A stretch of DNA of 15,857 nt from CAYGDP01 sp964348665 (GTDB lineage Bacteria > Verrucomicrobiota > Verrucomicrobiia > Palsa-1439 > CAYGDP01), in assembly GCA_964348665.1 (NCBI GenBank), contig CAYGDP010000041.1, positions 1 through 15,857 of the forward strand, read 5' to 3'. Under the pieces are notes generated by a model, which saw nothing but the letters and a program-made list of their open reading frames with translations, had not been told where the DNA came from and did not search any database. How positions within the stretch are numbered: position 1 is the stretch's first letter; each line of letters begins with the position of its first letter. This document shows positions 1 to 6,293 of this stretch, piece after piece. Made by a program: the position numbers and the translations under genes.

Positions 1-60
1 CACCAGCGCGAACGCGCCAAAACCTTCTGCCACATACAGTTTCCATCGTTCGTTGTTCAT
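1..60 (-). CDS. pstA: PstA, phosphate ABC transporter permease (N-terminal fragment)
   Basis: Only the first 20 codons are in the window; the gene runs off the left edge. The ATG at 58-60 overlaps the pstC stop codon in an ATGA arrangement, and the frame is open to position 1. The visible residues start MNNERWKLYVAEGFGAFALV, a short cytoplasmic N-terminus leading into what would be the first membrane segment. The identification rests on position: pstA normally follows pstC and encodes the second permease subunit of the high-affinity phosphate importer. Sequence alone is too short to prove the family, and another permease-like partner cannot be excluded. Confidence 0.7.
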   Translation of the reverse strand, partial: MNNERWKLYVAEGFGAFALV

Positions 61-1271
61 GCTTTACCCTCCAGCCGCGATTTTAACCGATGAACGGCCA
101 TGTCGCCGACAAGATTCGCAACGAACGTCACGGCAAAAAGCAACGCGCCGATGAGAAACAAAATGCGATAGTGATCGCCCCCGAAGACCACCTCCGCCAG
201 CTCGGCGGCAATGGTAGCGGTCATGGTGCGACAGGAATCGAAAATCGAGGCGGAAACAATGGTTGCGTTTCCCGATGCCATCAACACAATCATTGTCTCG
301 CCAATCGCGCGCCCAAAGCCGAGCACGCACGCCGCGAATACACCGGGCAGCGCGGCGGGCAAAACGATCTGCCACGCGACCTGCCACGGCGATGCTCCGA
401 GGGCGAGCGCCGCTTGGGCATAACTGCGGGGGACACTGGTGAGCGCGTCTTCCGAGATGGTAAAGATGAGCGGGATCACAGCCAGGCCCAGCGCGATGCC
501 CGCGACGAACGCGTTCAGCCGCGAGGAATATTGGAAGACTGTCTGCAACCAGGACGCCAGCACGATGAGCGCGAAGAATCCAAGCACGACCGACGGGATG
601 CCGGCGAGCAATTCAATGGTCGGCTTGATCCATTCGCGCAGTTTCGGATTTGCGAGTTGGGAGACGTAAATGGCCGCGCCGACACCCAGCGGAACCGAGA
701 ATAACAGCGCGATGAGAGTGGCTTTCAGGCTGCCGATAATGAGCGGGACCAAGTTGTACTTTGGAATTTCGCTGACGGGCTGCCAGATGTATTCCGGTTT
801 GTCGTAACCATGCCACTGGTGCTGCTGGGACATCATTGGCCACGAGGTTGTGTTCAGGCGACTGTCCGGATTGGAGAGTTGCTGCATCTCCTCGCCTTTT
901 AGTTCCACGAGGGTTTTAACCGTCTCGGCGTCGTAGGATTTGAGTTCGTCGAGAGTGACACCGATATAACTGGCGAGTTGTTCGGGGGGAGTTTTCGTGA
1001 TTTCCTCGACCGCCAACGGTTTTTTGGAGCGTGAATTATCGGTTTTACCGATTATGACGGGCCAAGCTTCACGTCCGACGAATGCGAAGATGAGCAGGAT
1101 GGTGAGAATGGCGGAGAGAGAAATCAACAAGATGGCCCGCTCGGCAAACCATTCGCCCCAGCGAGGCCGTTGTCGCACCAGCACGCGTGAACGACTGGGC
1201 GCGGTCAAAACAGCAGCAGCGTCGGAGTCGCCCCCGACGCTGCTGGCTGCAGTATCTTTTTCACTAATCAT
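57..1271 (-). CDS. pstC: PstC, phosphate ABC transporter permease with enlarged periplasmic loop
   Basis: Inner-membrane permease subunit of the PstSCAB phosphate importer, 404 aa. A cytoplasmic N-terminus (1-43) is followed by a first membrane helix at about 44-66, a hydrophilic stretch at about 75-170, and then the MetI-like permease domain from about 173 to 398. The EAA loop that docks the ATPase is visible around 282-311 (RSYAQAALALGASPWQ). PstC is usually about 300-320 aa; the excess is the hydrophilic segment between helix 1 and the permease core, predicted to face the periplasm and absent from the E. coli type. The ATG overlaps the pstS stop by four bases, and its own stop overlaps the pstA start the same way, so the three are probably translationally coupled. 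Residues 9-19 are encoded by a 12-bp inverted repeat. Confidence 0.95.
   Translation of the reverse strand: MISEKDTAASSVGGDSDAAAVLTAPSRSRVLVRQRPRWGEWFAERAILLISLSAILTILLIFAFVGREAWPVIIGKTDNSRSKKPLAVEEITKTPPEQLASYIGVTLDELKSYDAETVKTLVELKGEEMQQLSNPDSRLNTTSWPMMSQQHQWHGYDKPEYIWQPVSEIPKYNLVPLIIGSLKATLIALLFSVPLGVGAAIYVSQLANPKLREWIKPTIELLAGIPSVVLGFFALIVLASWLQTVFQYSSRLNAFVAGIALGLAVIPLIFTISEDALTSVPRSYAQAALALGASPWQVAWQIVLPAALPGVFAACVLGFGRAIGETMIVLMASGNATIVSASIFDSCRTMTATIAAELAEVVFGGDHYRILFLIGALLFAVTFVANLVGDMAVHRLKSRLEGKA
1214..1245. repeat. 12-bp inverted repeat inside the start of pstC
   Basis: Arms CAGCAGCGTCGG (1214-1225) and CCGACGCTGCTG (1234-1245) are perfect reverse complements around an 8-base loop. 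The repeat lies within codons 9-19 of pstC and encodes a low-complexity Ala/Ser/Gly/Asp stretch in the cytoplasmic N-terminus, outside any conserved part of the family. It could be an inserted palindromic element, or an mRNA structure near the coupled pstS-pstC junction. Confidence 0.6.
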
Positions 1272-2119
1272 CGCAGGTTTTTCGGCAATGGGAAGTACCC
1301 GACGTCTTTCACGACCGCCTGACCTTCGTCACTCACGCACCACTGGATATACGCGGCGACCGCGCCATTGTCCTTGGCGGGTGCAACATAATTGAAGAGG
1401 AACCGCGAGATCGGATACTTGAACGAGATCGCGTTCTCTTCGTTTGGCTCAATGGCTTCGCCCCCGTCGGTCTTGCTGACCTTGAGCGATTTGCAGCCTG
1501 CGGCATACGCGACGCCGCCATAGCCGATGCCACCTTTGTCCTTGGAGACACCCTGGATTACGGCTGCCGTGCCGGGCATGGTCTTCGTTGATGCCGCGAA
1601 GTCTTTCTTATTGAGCACGTTCTCCTTGAAAAACTCATACGTGCCCGACGAGTTCTCGCGACCATACAGCGAAATGGGAGCGTCGGGACCGCCGACTTGC
1701 TTCCAATTCGTTATTTTTCCCGTGAAGATCGCCTCCAACTGCGGGATGCTGATCTGGGTGAGCGGATTGCTCTCATGGACGTAAACCGAAAGCGCATCCA
1801 CACACATCTTGTATTCTCGCGGGCGGGACTTGAATTTTTTGACCGTGTCTGCGATCTCGGAGGGTTTCATGGGCCGCGAAGAGTTGCAGATGTCGGTCGT
1901 ATCGTTGAGCAACGCGGCAATGCCCGTGCCGCTGCCGCCTCCGGTCACCTGCACCGTCGTGCCTGGATGTCCCTTCATATAAACTTCCGCCCATTTCTGG
2001 CCAAGAATCACCAGCGTGTCGGACCCTTTCACCGTAATGTTTTCCGCAAAGGACGCTGCTCCGAATGCGACCATCACCACTGCCATTGCCATCATTTTAA
2101 TTGTTTTCATTGTCTTCAT
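1268..2119 (-). CDS. pstS: PstS, periplasmic phosphate-binding protein
   Basis: Substrate-binding protein of the phosphate ABC importer, 283 aa. A signal peptide occupies about residues 1-25 (MKTMKTIKMM start, cleavage near ASFA-EN). The phosphate-contacting segments of the PBP_like_2 fold are recognisable: KGSDT at about 32-36, GGGSGTG at 60-66, SSRP at 80-83 and GRENSSGT at 153-160. The start is supported by an AAGGAG ribosome site about nine bases upstream. The stop overlaps the pstC start (ATGA). A Pho box lies 31 bases upstream of the start codon, so PhoB control is likely. Several Met-codon positions occur near the N-terminus, but only the first has the ribosome site at good distance. 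Confidence 0.96.
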   Translation of the reverse strand: MKTMKTIKMMAMAVVMVAFGAASFAENITVKGSDTLVILGQKWAEVYMKGHPGTTVQVTGGGSGTGIAALLNDTTDICNSSRPMKPSEIADTVKKFKSRPREYKMCVDALSVYVHESNPLTQISIPQLEAIFTGKITNWKQVGGPDAPISLYGRENSSGTYEFFKENVLNKKDFAASTKTMPGTAAVIQGVSKDKGGIGYGGVAYAAGCKSLKVSKTDGGEAIEPNEENAISFKYPISRFLFNYVAPAKDNGAVAAYIQWCVSDEGQAVVKDVGYFPLPKNLR

Positions 2120-2149
2120 GTTTCTCTACTCCTTTCTTACTCGTTCATT

Positions 2150-2167
2150 GTTACAGTTTTGTTACAG
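2150..2167 (-). promoter_or_regulatory. Pho box upstream of pstS
   Basis: On the minus strand this reads CTGTAACAAAACTGTAAC, two identical 7-bp half sites separated by AAAA, giving the 11-bp period of PhoB sites (E. coli consensus CTGTCATAWAWCTGTCAC). It ends 30 bases before the pstS ATG. This leaves little room for the usual -10 element plus a leader, so the exact promoter geometry is uncertain. The downstream TAAGAA is only a poor -10. Confidence 0.8.
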
Positions 2168-2183
2168 CCGTGTTTCTTCTCCG

Positions 2184-2205
2184 AAAACTCTCCCCTCTGG
2201 GAGAG
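2184..2205 (-). terminator. Intrinsic-terminator-like hairpin after the porin gene
   Basis: Read on the minus strand: stem CTCTCCC, loop AGAG, stem GGGAGAG, then TTTT. It lies about 50 bases past the porin stop and just upstream of the pstS Pho box, where a terminator separating porin and pst transcripts would be expected. The T run is short. The hairpin may belong to a composite repeat with the neighbouring 13-bp stem (2210-2245). Confidence 0.55.
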
Positions 2206-2209
2206 GGGT

Positions 2210-2245
2210 GTCGCCCCGACGGCCACAGGAATCCGCCGGGGCGAC
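2210..2245. repeat. 13-bp inverted repeat beside the porin 3' end
   Basis: Outer arms GTCGCCCC (2210-2217) and GGGGCGAC (2238-2245) are perfect. They extend inward to 13 pairs with one mismatch, which becomes a G-U wobble in a minus-strand transcript. The loop is about ten bases (2223-2232). Together with the adjacent hairpin at 2184-2205 it resembles a two-hairpin REP-like intergenic element. Confidence 0.55.
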
Positions 2246-2257
2246 GTGTTGTGCGAG

Positions 2258-3643
2258 TTAGAACTTGAACACCGTGTCGAGTTGTATCCGCAACAGGTCT
2301 TCCCCATCGGCTCCGGTGACTGTATGACCACCGTTGGGACGGCTGCTGATTTTCTCCGTCAGGAATCCCTTGAACCCAACCTGCCACCAATCCCGCACGT
2401 TATAGTTGAACCCAAGCACGTGTCCCCTGCGATCGGTGCCTCCGGTTCCCCAATCGGAATCGGTGATCGCGTCCCAAGTCGCGTCCGCCTCCAGATACTT
2501 GTACTGGTAAGCAAACTGCCACTCGCCTCTCTTCTTGGCTTCGCCAAAGGCGATCTGGAACGTGTAACCATCCGTCTGCCCGCTCTCGCCGATTGCCGCA
2601 GGCACAGCGTCGTCATAAGCATTCGAGAGGTTGGTGATGTATTCCCCTCCAAACGACAAGACCGACGGCGTGCCGAGAAATGGCCTCTCCCGAATCGCCC
2701 AAGCCAAATCACCGCGGATGTTGAGCAATTCGAACTCATCCAGGAAAACCCCGGTCGCGCTGACCGTTTGTGTGGCATTCCCGCGATTCGGTGAATCTCC
2801 TGCCGCCAACACATTGAGGTTGTCCGTCGTCGAATAACCCAACGCCATCGTCGCTTTCACCACTGGCTTCTTCGGGTCCGTCCCGCCGAATCGCCCTTCC
2901 CAACCGGTTTGGAACTCAAACAAATACGCATCATTCGCGTTGGTGCTGAATTCCTCGACCGGATACTGGCCGAAGTTGGCGAAGACCGTGTGACGCCCGC
3001 CGTCCCCCAGCTTGAACGAGAATTGCTCCGCCAAACCTTCCGGAGTCACATCGCCGTCATACTGCATCGGCGAGAGAAACTTCGGTTGCCAGATTGGGTT
3101 TTCCATTTTGCCAGCCGTCACTTTCAACCAGTCCCATCCGGGAGGTTGCAACGTGACGTAGGCAAGGTCCACCGTGATCGGCTTTTTCCGAAACGTATCG
3201 GTCAAGGTCTGGTTGGTGCTGACGGGATCATCCGTACCGCCGCTGGCCAGCAACATACCAAAGGTCGCCCATTCGTTCGCCTTCCATTTTGCGCCATACC
3301 GCAGCCGGTACCGATACCGCAACCGATCAATGTTACTGGACTGATCGTCGTTATCGAAAAATTCCGCGCGCACCCGGAGATCGCCCGCCCAGTCAATTTT
3401 CTCGATCCACGCCGGATTTTTGTTCTTGTTGTACAACTCCGCCGCCACGGCGGAATCCTTGTCGAGCTGTTCGCGCACGTCATTGGCTTCCCGCTGCGAA
3501 ATGACCCCCTTCCTCACCAGTAGGTCGAGGATCGCATCCGACGACTGCGCGTAAACCCCTTGCGCAGCCAGAATCATCACCATTGTGCTACAGGCCATTG
3601 CCAGCCGTTTCAGCCGCGTTGACCGTGTCATCTTTTGTTTCAT
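2258..3643 (-). CDS. Outer-membrane porin, Porin_5-like putative porin
   Basis: A 461-aa outer-membrane beta-barrel protein. It has a signal peptide (about 1-32, ending VYA), a short helical motif typical of this porin group (AILDLLVRKGVISQREA), then a barrel region rich in alternating aromatic and polar strands, including DRLRYRYRLRYGA, ASGGTDDPVSTNQTL and TAGKMENPIWQ. It ends in Phe (TVFKF), the usual barrel-assembly signal. The start at 3643 is chosen because an AAAGGAG ribosome site lies five bases before it and the signal peptide begins there. The frame stays open to 3721, but that extension is not signal-like. Between pstS and a response regulator, it probably serves phosphate or phosphorylated-solute entry, an OprP-like role without being clearly OprP-homologous. 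Substrate is inferred from context only. Confidence 0.88.
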   Translation of the reverse strand: MKQKMTRSTRLKRLAMACSTMVMILAAQGVYAQSSDAILDLLVRKGVISQREANDVREQLDKDSAVAAELYNKNKNPAWIEKIDWAGDLRVRAEFFDNDDQSSNIDRLRYRYRLRYGAKWKANEWATFGMLLASGGTDDPVSTNQTLTDTFRKKPITVDLAYVTLQPPGWDWLKVTAGKMENPIWQPKFLSPMQYDGDVTPEGLAEQFSFKLGDGGRHTVFANFGQYPVEEFSTNANDAYLFEFQTGWEGRFGGTDPKKPVVKATMALGYSTTDNLNVLAAGDSPNRGNATQTVSATGVFLDEFELLNIRGDLAWAIRERPFLGTPSVLSFGGEYITNLSNAYDDAVPAAIGESGQTDGYTFQIAFGEAKKRGEWQFAYQYKYLEADATWDAITDSDWGTGGTDRRGHVLGFNYNVRDWWQVGFKGFLTEKISSRPNGGHTVTGADGEDLLRIQLDTVFKF

Positions 3644-3721
3644 TGCTACTCCTTTCGTTGTTCGTTGATTACACGAGCTTCCTGTGACGCTCCAGTCGTA
3701 TACGATGTGCGTTACGGACAA

Positions 3722-3739
3722 AGAGCAGTTGTGTTACAA
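3722..3739 (-). promoter_or_regulatory. Degenerate Pho-box-like site upstream of the porin
   Basis: Minus strand TTGTAACACAACTGCTCT. The first 14 bases match the pstS site at 12 positions, but the second half site decays after CTG. It lies about 80 bases upstream of the porin start. This is plausible as a weak PhoB site given the neighbours, but chance cannot be excluded. Confidence 0.3.
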
Positions 3740-3742
3740 AAT

Positions 3743-3789
3743 GGAAAACTCTGGCCCATACCCGGTCGACGTTCGTCCCCAGAGTTTCC
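3743..3789 (-). terminator. Long inverted repeat between response regulator and porin, possible terminator
   Basis: Arms GGAAAACTCTGG (3743-3754) and CCAGAGTTTCC (3779-3789) pair over 11 bp with one bulged A around a 24-base loop. Read on the minus strand it follows the response-regulator stop by about 28 bases, and the stem ends in TTTTCC then ATTTTG, a weak U-rich tail. It may terminate the regulator transcript or be an operator for the porin promoter just beyond it. Confidence 0.4.
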
Positions 3790-3817
3790 GTAATGATGTG
3801 GAGAGGGTGCGCCATAA

Positions 3818-4366
3818 TCATAGGCAGCTCCTTCCATACGTCCGTCCCAGCACCGCGTTCACCCGCGACAGTAACTCCCGGATTTCAAACGGCTTGGTGA
3901 TGTAATCGTCAGCTCCCAGCATAAACCCTTTCTGCTTGTCTTCCTGCATCGCCAACGCCGTGAGCATGATGATCGGGATCAAACGCATGATCGGGGATCC
4001 TTTCAGGATCCGGCACACTTCGTATCCATGCAGCTCCGGCAACATCAGATCGAGCAGGATCAAATCCGGTTTGTGCTCGAAGGCTTGATTGAGTGCTTCC
4101 CGCCCATTCCGCGCGACGATGGTAATGTAGCCATAGTTGTTGAACTGATACTCTAACAGCCGCACCAATTCCGGCTCGTCGTCGGCAATCAGAATCACCG
4201 GCTCGTATCTGGGTTCTTGCAGATTGCGAATCGGCTGGGACGATGATTGCGGACGCTCATCCAAATCGTGGGCGCTCGCAAAATGCGGCCCGACCAATGC
4301 TGCTTCATGTGGCAGAATGTCCGCGACATCCACGATGCCGCGGCCCAACAGAGAATTTTCCATCAT
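3818..4366 (-). CDS. Receiver-only response regulator with N-terminal extension
   Basis: A 182-aa CheY-type receiver protein with no output domain. Residues 1-55 are a non-conserved extension rich in charged and polar residues. The receiver domain spans about 57-176, with the acidic pair D62/D63, phospho-acceptor D106 (ILLDLMLPE), T136 (MLTALA) and K158 (ITKPF), so it should be phosphorylatable. The start is set by GGAGGA upstream of the double ATG at 4366/4363; either ATG is acceptable. The frame runs open to 4411, but without a ribosome site. It lies between the phoBR block and the porin-pst genes on the same strand. It may be a phosphate sink for PhoR or act through protein contacts; no kinase gene is directly adjacent. 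Confidence 0.88.
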   Translation of the reverse strand: MMENSLLGRGIVDVADILPHEAALVGPHFASAHDLDERPQSSSQPIRNLQEPRYEPVILIADDEPELVRLLEYQFNNYGYITIVARNGREALNQAFEHKPDLILLDLMLPELHGYEVCRILKGSPIMRLIPIIMLTALAMQEDKQKGFMLGADDYITKPFEIRELLSRVNAVLGRTYGRSCL

Positions 4367-4386
4367 CGTTTCCTCCTTTCGGTTGT

Positions 4387-4410
4387 TTTGTTCAGTTAAT
4401 TCTTTGTTCA
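4387..4410. repeat. Direct repeat TTTGTTCA upstream of the response regulator
   Basis: TTTGTTCA occurs at 4387-4394 and again at 4403-4410, a 16-bp period, about 20-45 bases before the response-regulator start. It may be a tandem regulator site, but the AT-rich 8-mer could recur by chance. Confidence 0.25.
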
Positions 4411-4521
4411 CGCCAGGAACATAGAACTACCGCGTGACAACCAAAGGACGGACGTGTTACGGGAAGGTGAATTCTTTGGAGAGAGTCAGGCAACGCAGCA
4501 GGCAGGCGAAGAAACGATCTA

Positions 4522-5046
4522 CTAACGCAAACACCGCTCCAATCGTCCCGCCACCAAATCAACCAGGTCGGCGCTCAATGATACCATCCGCAGTCGCTCG
4601 CGCAGAATCTCGGCCCGAACAAGGCGATGCCGAACCAGCCCTGTCACAAACACCAAGTCCTTTTCGCGCCCAGCCACAAGTTTGCTGATGGCAAGATCAT
4701 GCACGTCCAGACACCACCCCGTCACACCTCGCGTGTTGGGATTGTGGATGGGGATCATTCTAAGTTTCCAGCCTTCAGGAAGCGTTGCAGTTTCCTCCGA
4801 TACTCCGTGAGCGTAAATCCCGTGTGTTTGGTGAAACAAAGACCTTTCGCCAATCGCACCATCAATATCAATCGCTTTCTCCGGGTGATTTTTGGGGAAT
4901 AAGTCTGCTTCTTCCGAAACCAGCAAATCGGCGGGTGCATTGGGAAATTGTCCGAGCACAGCTTGGCTGCCGATGATGATCAATTCATCATCTTGCGCAA
5001 TGTCCCCCGCCGCGCGAATAATGTGTTCAAGCTGTGCGCGGGTCAT
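4522..5046 (-). CDS. DUF6036-type nucleotidyltransferase-like protein
   Basis: A 174-aa soluble protein that I recognise as resembling the DUF6036 nucleotidyltransferase group, distantly related to AbiEii-type toxins. Features seen: IIGSQAVLGQFP (about 23-34, the GS of a nucleotidyltransferase loop), EEADLFP (about 45-51, candidate metal acidic residues), IDGAIGERSLFH, ETATLPEGW, NTRGVTGWCLDVHDLAISKLVAGREKDL. It has the full length expected for this group. The start codon lies inside the preceding gene (20-bp overlap), so the two are translated together. Such paired proteins are often treated as toxin-antitoxin-like, but no toxicity can be read from sequence. The location directly downstream of phoR is unusual. 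Confidence 0.8.
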   Translation of the reverse strand: MTRAQLEHIIRAAGDIAQDDELIIIGSQAVLGQFPNAPADLLVSEEADLFPKNHPEKAIDIDGAIGERSLFHQTHGIYAHGVSEETATLPEGWKLRMIPIHNPNTRGVTGWCLDVHDLAISKLVAGREKDLVFVTGLVRHRLVRAEILRERLRMVSLSADLVDLVAGRLERCLR

Positions 5047-5419
5047 ATTGTTGGTAGATTATCCGCCGTTCTTCGTCCGTCAGTATCCCAACAAACGGGC
5101 TCGATTGGCGCAGGCGGTTCGCCAGGGGAGAATCCTCCTGTATGAAACTTAAAATGCGTTCCAGGGGCCATTCGTCCAATATTTGCTTCCATTCTAGTGC
5201 AGTTGTCCGGCATCCCCCCGTAAGGTGCACATCGAGCTTATGGGAAATATGCGCCCGCACATTCTCCATAAGGCCGGGATCCTTGTAAATTTTTTCCGCG
5301 ATCAGCCGGTCCATGGCGCGGCTGCGCTCATCAATTCGTTGATGCATAATCTTCATGGCGCGGTAATCTTGCACGGATATCCCTTCTTTGCCAGCGCGTT
5401 TCTCATCCCGGTTTCTCAT
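5027..5419 (-). CDS. Small conserved protein paired with the DUF6036 gene, function unknown
   Basis: Up to 130 aa, predicted soluble and largely helical, with no signal peptide. Recognisable family-like parts are the charged N-terminal helix, the DPGLMENVRAH segment, the W-x(n)-W region (ALEWKQILDEWPLERIL) and the tail LRQSSPFVGILTDEERR, a pattern I associate with genes lying just before DUF6036 proteins. The ATG at 5419 overlaps the phoR stop (ATGA) but has a poor ribosome site. A GTG at 5374 is preceded by AGAAGG at good distance and would give 115 aa, so it may be the real start. It overlaps the DUF6036 gene by 20 bases. It probably acts as partner or antitoxin-like regulator of that protein; this is inference from gene pairing. 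Confidence 0.7.
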   Translation of the reverse strand: MRNRDEKRAGKEGISVQDYRAMKIMHQRIDERSRAMDRLIAEKIYKDPGLMENVRAHISHKLDVHLTGGCRTTALEWKQILDEWPLERILSFIQEDSPLANRLRQSSPFVGILTDEERRIIYQQYDPRTA

Positions 5420-6237
5420 CCCCGTGGCAGCATGAAGAAGAACTTGCTCCCCTCGCCCATGGCGCTCTCCGCCCAGACGCGACCGCCGTGGACTTGAACG
5501 ATATGTTTCACAATCGAAAGCCCCAGCCCCGTCCCGCCCTGTTCCCGGCTTCGCGTTTTGTCAACGCGGTAAAACCGCTCGAAGATGTGCGGCAAATGCT
5601 CCGGCGGTATCCCCGCGCCGTTGTCCGCCACGCAAACTTCAATTTCCGCGCCATTCTCTCGAGCCGACATCGTCACGCGCCCCCCTGCAGGAGTGTATTT
5701 CACCGCGTTATCGAGCAAGTTTGTAATAACTTGATGCAGCCGTTGCTCGTCCGCGCGCACGGATGGAAAGTTGAACGGGATTTCGAGCGCGATAAGTATC
5801 CCTTTCTGGCTCGCCCGCAGCGTCAACTCGCCCGTCACCGCTCCCGCCACGGCGCGCAGCGAGACGCTTTCAAAACTTAGTTTGGCTTGCTGCGATTCCA
5901 GCGCCGAAATATCGAGCAAATCATTCACCAACGCTTCCAATCGCGTCGTGTGTTTCTGGATCGTTTGCAAAAACTCCCGCTGTGTTTCGGCGGGGATCGC
6001 GCGCGCCTCGCGTGCGGTCGAAGGCGACCCGCCTTCGACATTCGGCATCGAGTCCAACATCGTCTCCACATAGCCCTTGATGACCGACAACGGCGTGCGA
6101 AGCTCGTGGCTCACGTTCGCCACGAAATCGCGCCGGGCCTCTTCCAGCTTGCGAATCCGGCGCCTCCAGCGTATCGCGATTACAACCGGCGTTGCCAGCG
6201 CCAGCAAAATCAGCAGCAAGATAAGCCATTTCATCAT
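5416..6237 (-). CDS. phoR: PhoR-like sensor histidine kinase
   Basis: A 273-aa membrane histidine kinase, probable partner of the adjacent PhoB. There is one N-terminal membrane helix (about 3-23) with a very short outside portion, no PAS or HAMP domain, then the dimerisation domain with H44 in ANVSHELRTPLSVIKGYVE. The ATPase domain follows, with N box (NLLDNAVKYT, about 173-182), G1 (DNGAGIP, about 205-211), F box (FERFYRVD, about 219-226) and G2 (GTGLGLSIVK, about 235-244). It is shorter than E. coli PhoR, lacking the PAS sensor, so input probably comes through Pst/PhoU contacts as in other Pho systems. Residues about 65-83 between the two dimerisation helices look like extra sequence, part of it encoded by a perfect palindrome. 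There is no clear ribosome site; the double ATG at 6237/6234 is the start. Confidence 0.92.
   Translation of the reverse strand: MMKWLILLLILLALATPVVIAIRWRRRIRKLEEARRDFVANVSHELRTPLSVIKGYVETMLDSMPNVEGGSPSTAREARAIPAETQREFLQTIQKHTTRLEALVNDLLDISALESQQAKLSFESVSLRAVAGAVTGELTLRASQKGILIALEIPFNFPSVRADEQRLHQVITNLLDNAVKYTPAGGRVTMSARENGAEIEVCVADNGAGIPPEHLPHIFERFYRVDKTRSREQGGTGLGLSIVKHIVQVHGGRVWAESAMGEGSKFFFMLPRG
6017..6039. repeat. Perfect 10-bp inverted repeat inside phoR
   Basis: Arms GTCGAAGGCG (6017-6026) and CGCCTTCGAC (6030-6039) flank a three-base loop ACC. It encodes residues 67-74 of PhoR (VEGGSPST), between the two helices of the dimerisation domain where related kinases have a short turn. The in-frame position at a tolerant site suggests an inserted palindromic element. 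Confidence 0.65.
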
Positions 6238-6250
6238 TTAAGATTGGTGG

Positions 6251-6288
6251 CACAGGCTTGCCCGCCAAGGTGGGCGTCCCTGCCTGTG
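6251..6288. repeat. Nested inverted repeat between phoB and phoR
   Basis: Outer arms CACAGGC (6251-6257) and GCCTGTG (6282-6288) enclose an inner stem GCCC (6260-6263) with GGGC (6272-6275), extended by CC/GG. It nearly fills the 56-base gap between the phoB stop and phoR start. It could be a REP-like element or an mRNA hairpin setting the phoB:phoR expression ratio. It has no T run, so it is not a classical terminator. Confidence 0.55.
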
Positions 6289-6293
6289 TTGAA

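Noticed and set aside
90..704. Plus-strand open frame of 204 codons inside pstC
   Set aside because: Antisense to conserved permease sequence and extremely Arg/Glu/Asp rich; no ribosome site or promoter.
1697..2794. Long plus-strand open frame of 365 codons
   Set aside because: It runs antisense across pstS and the porin gene, through both of their ends and the Pho box, and its translation has no domain or compositional sense. It is a shadow of GC-rich coding on the other strand.
3644..3721. N-terminal extension of the porin to an ATG at 3721
   Set aside because: A strong ribosome site and the signal peptide both start at 3643; the extension would place 26 polar residues before the signal.
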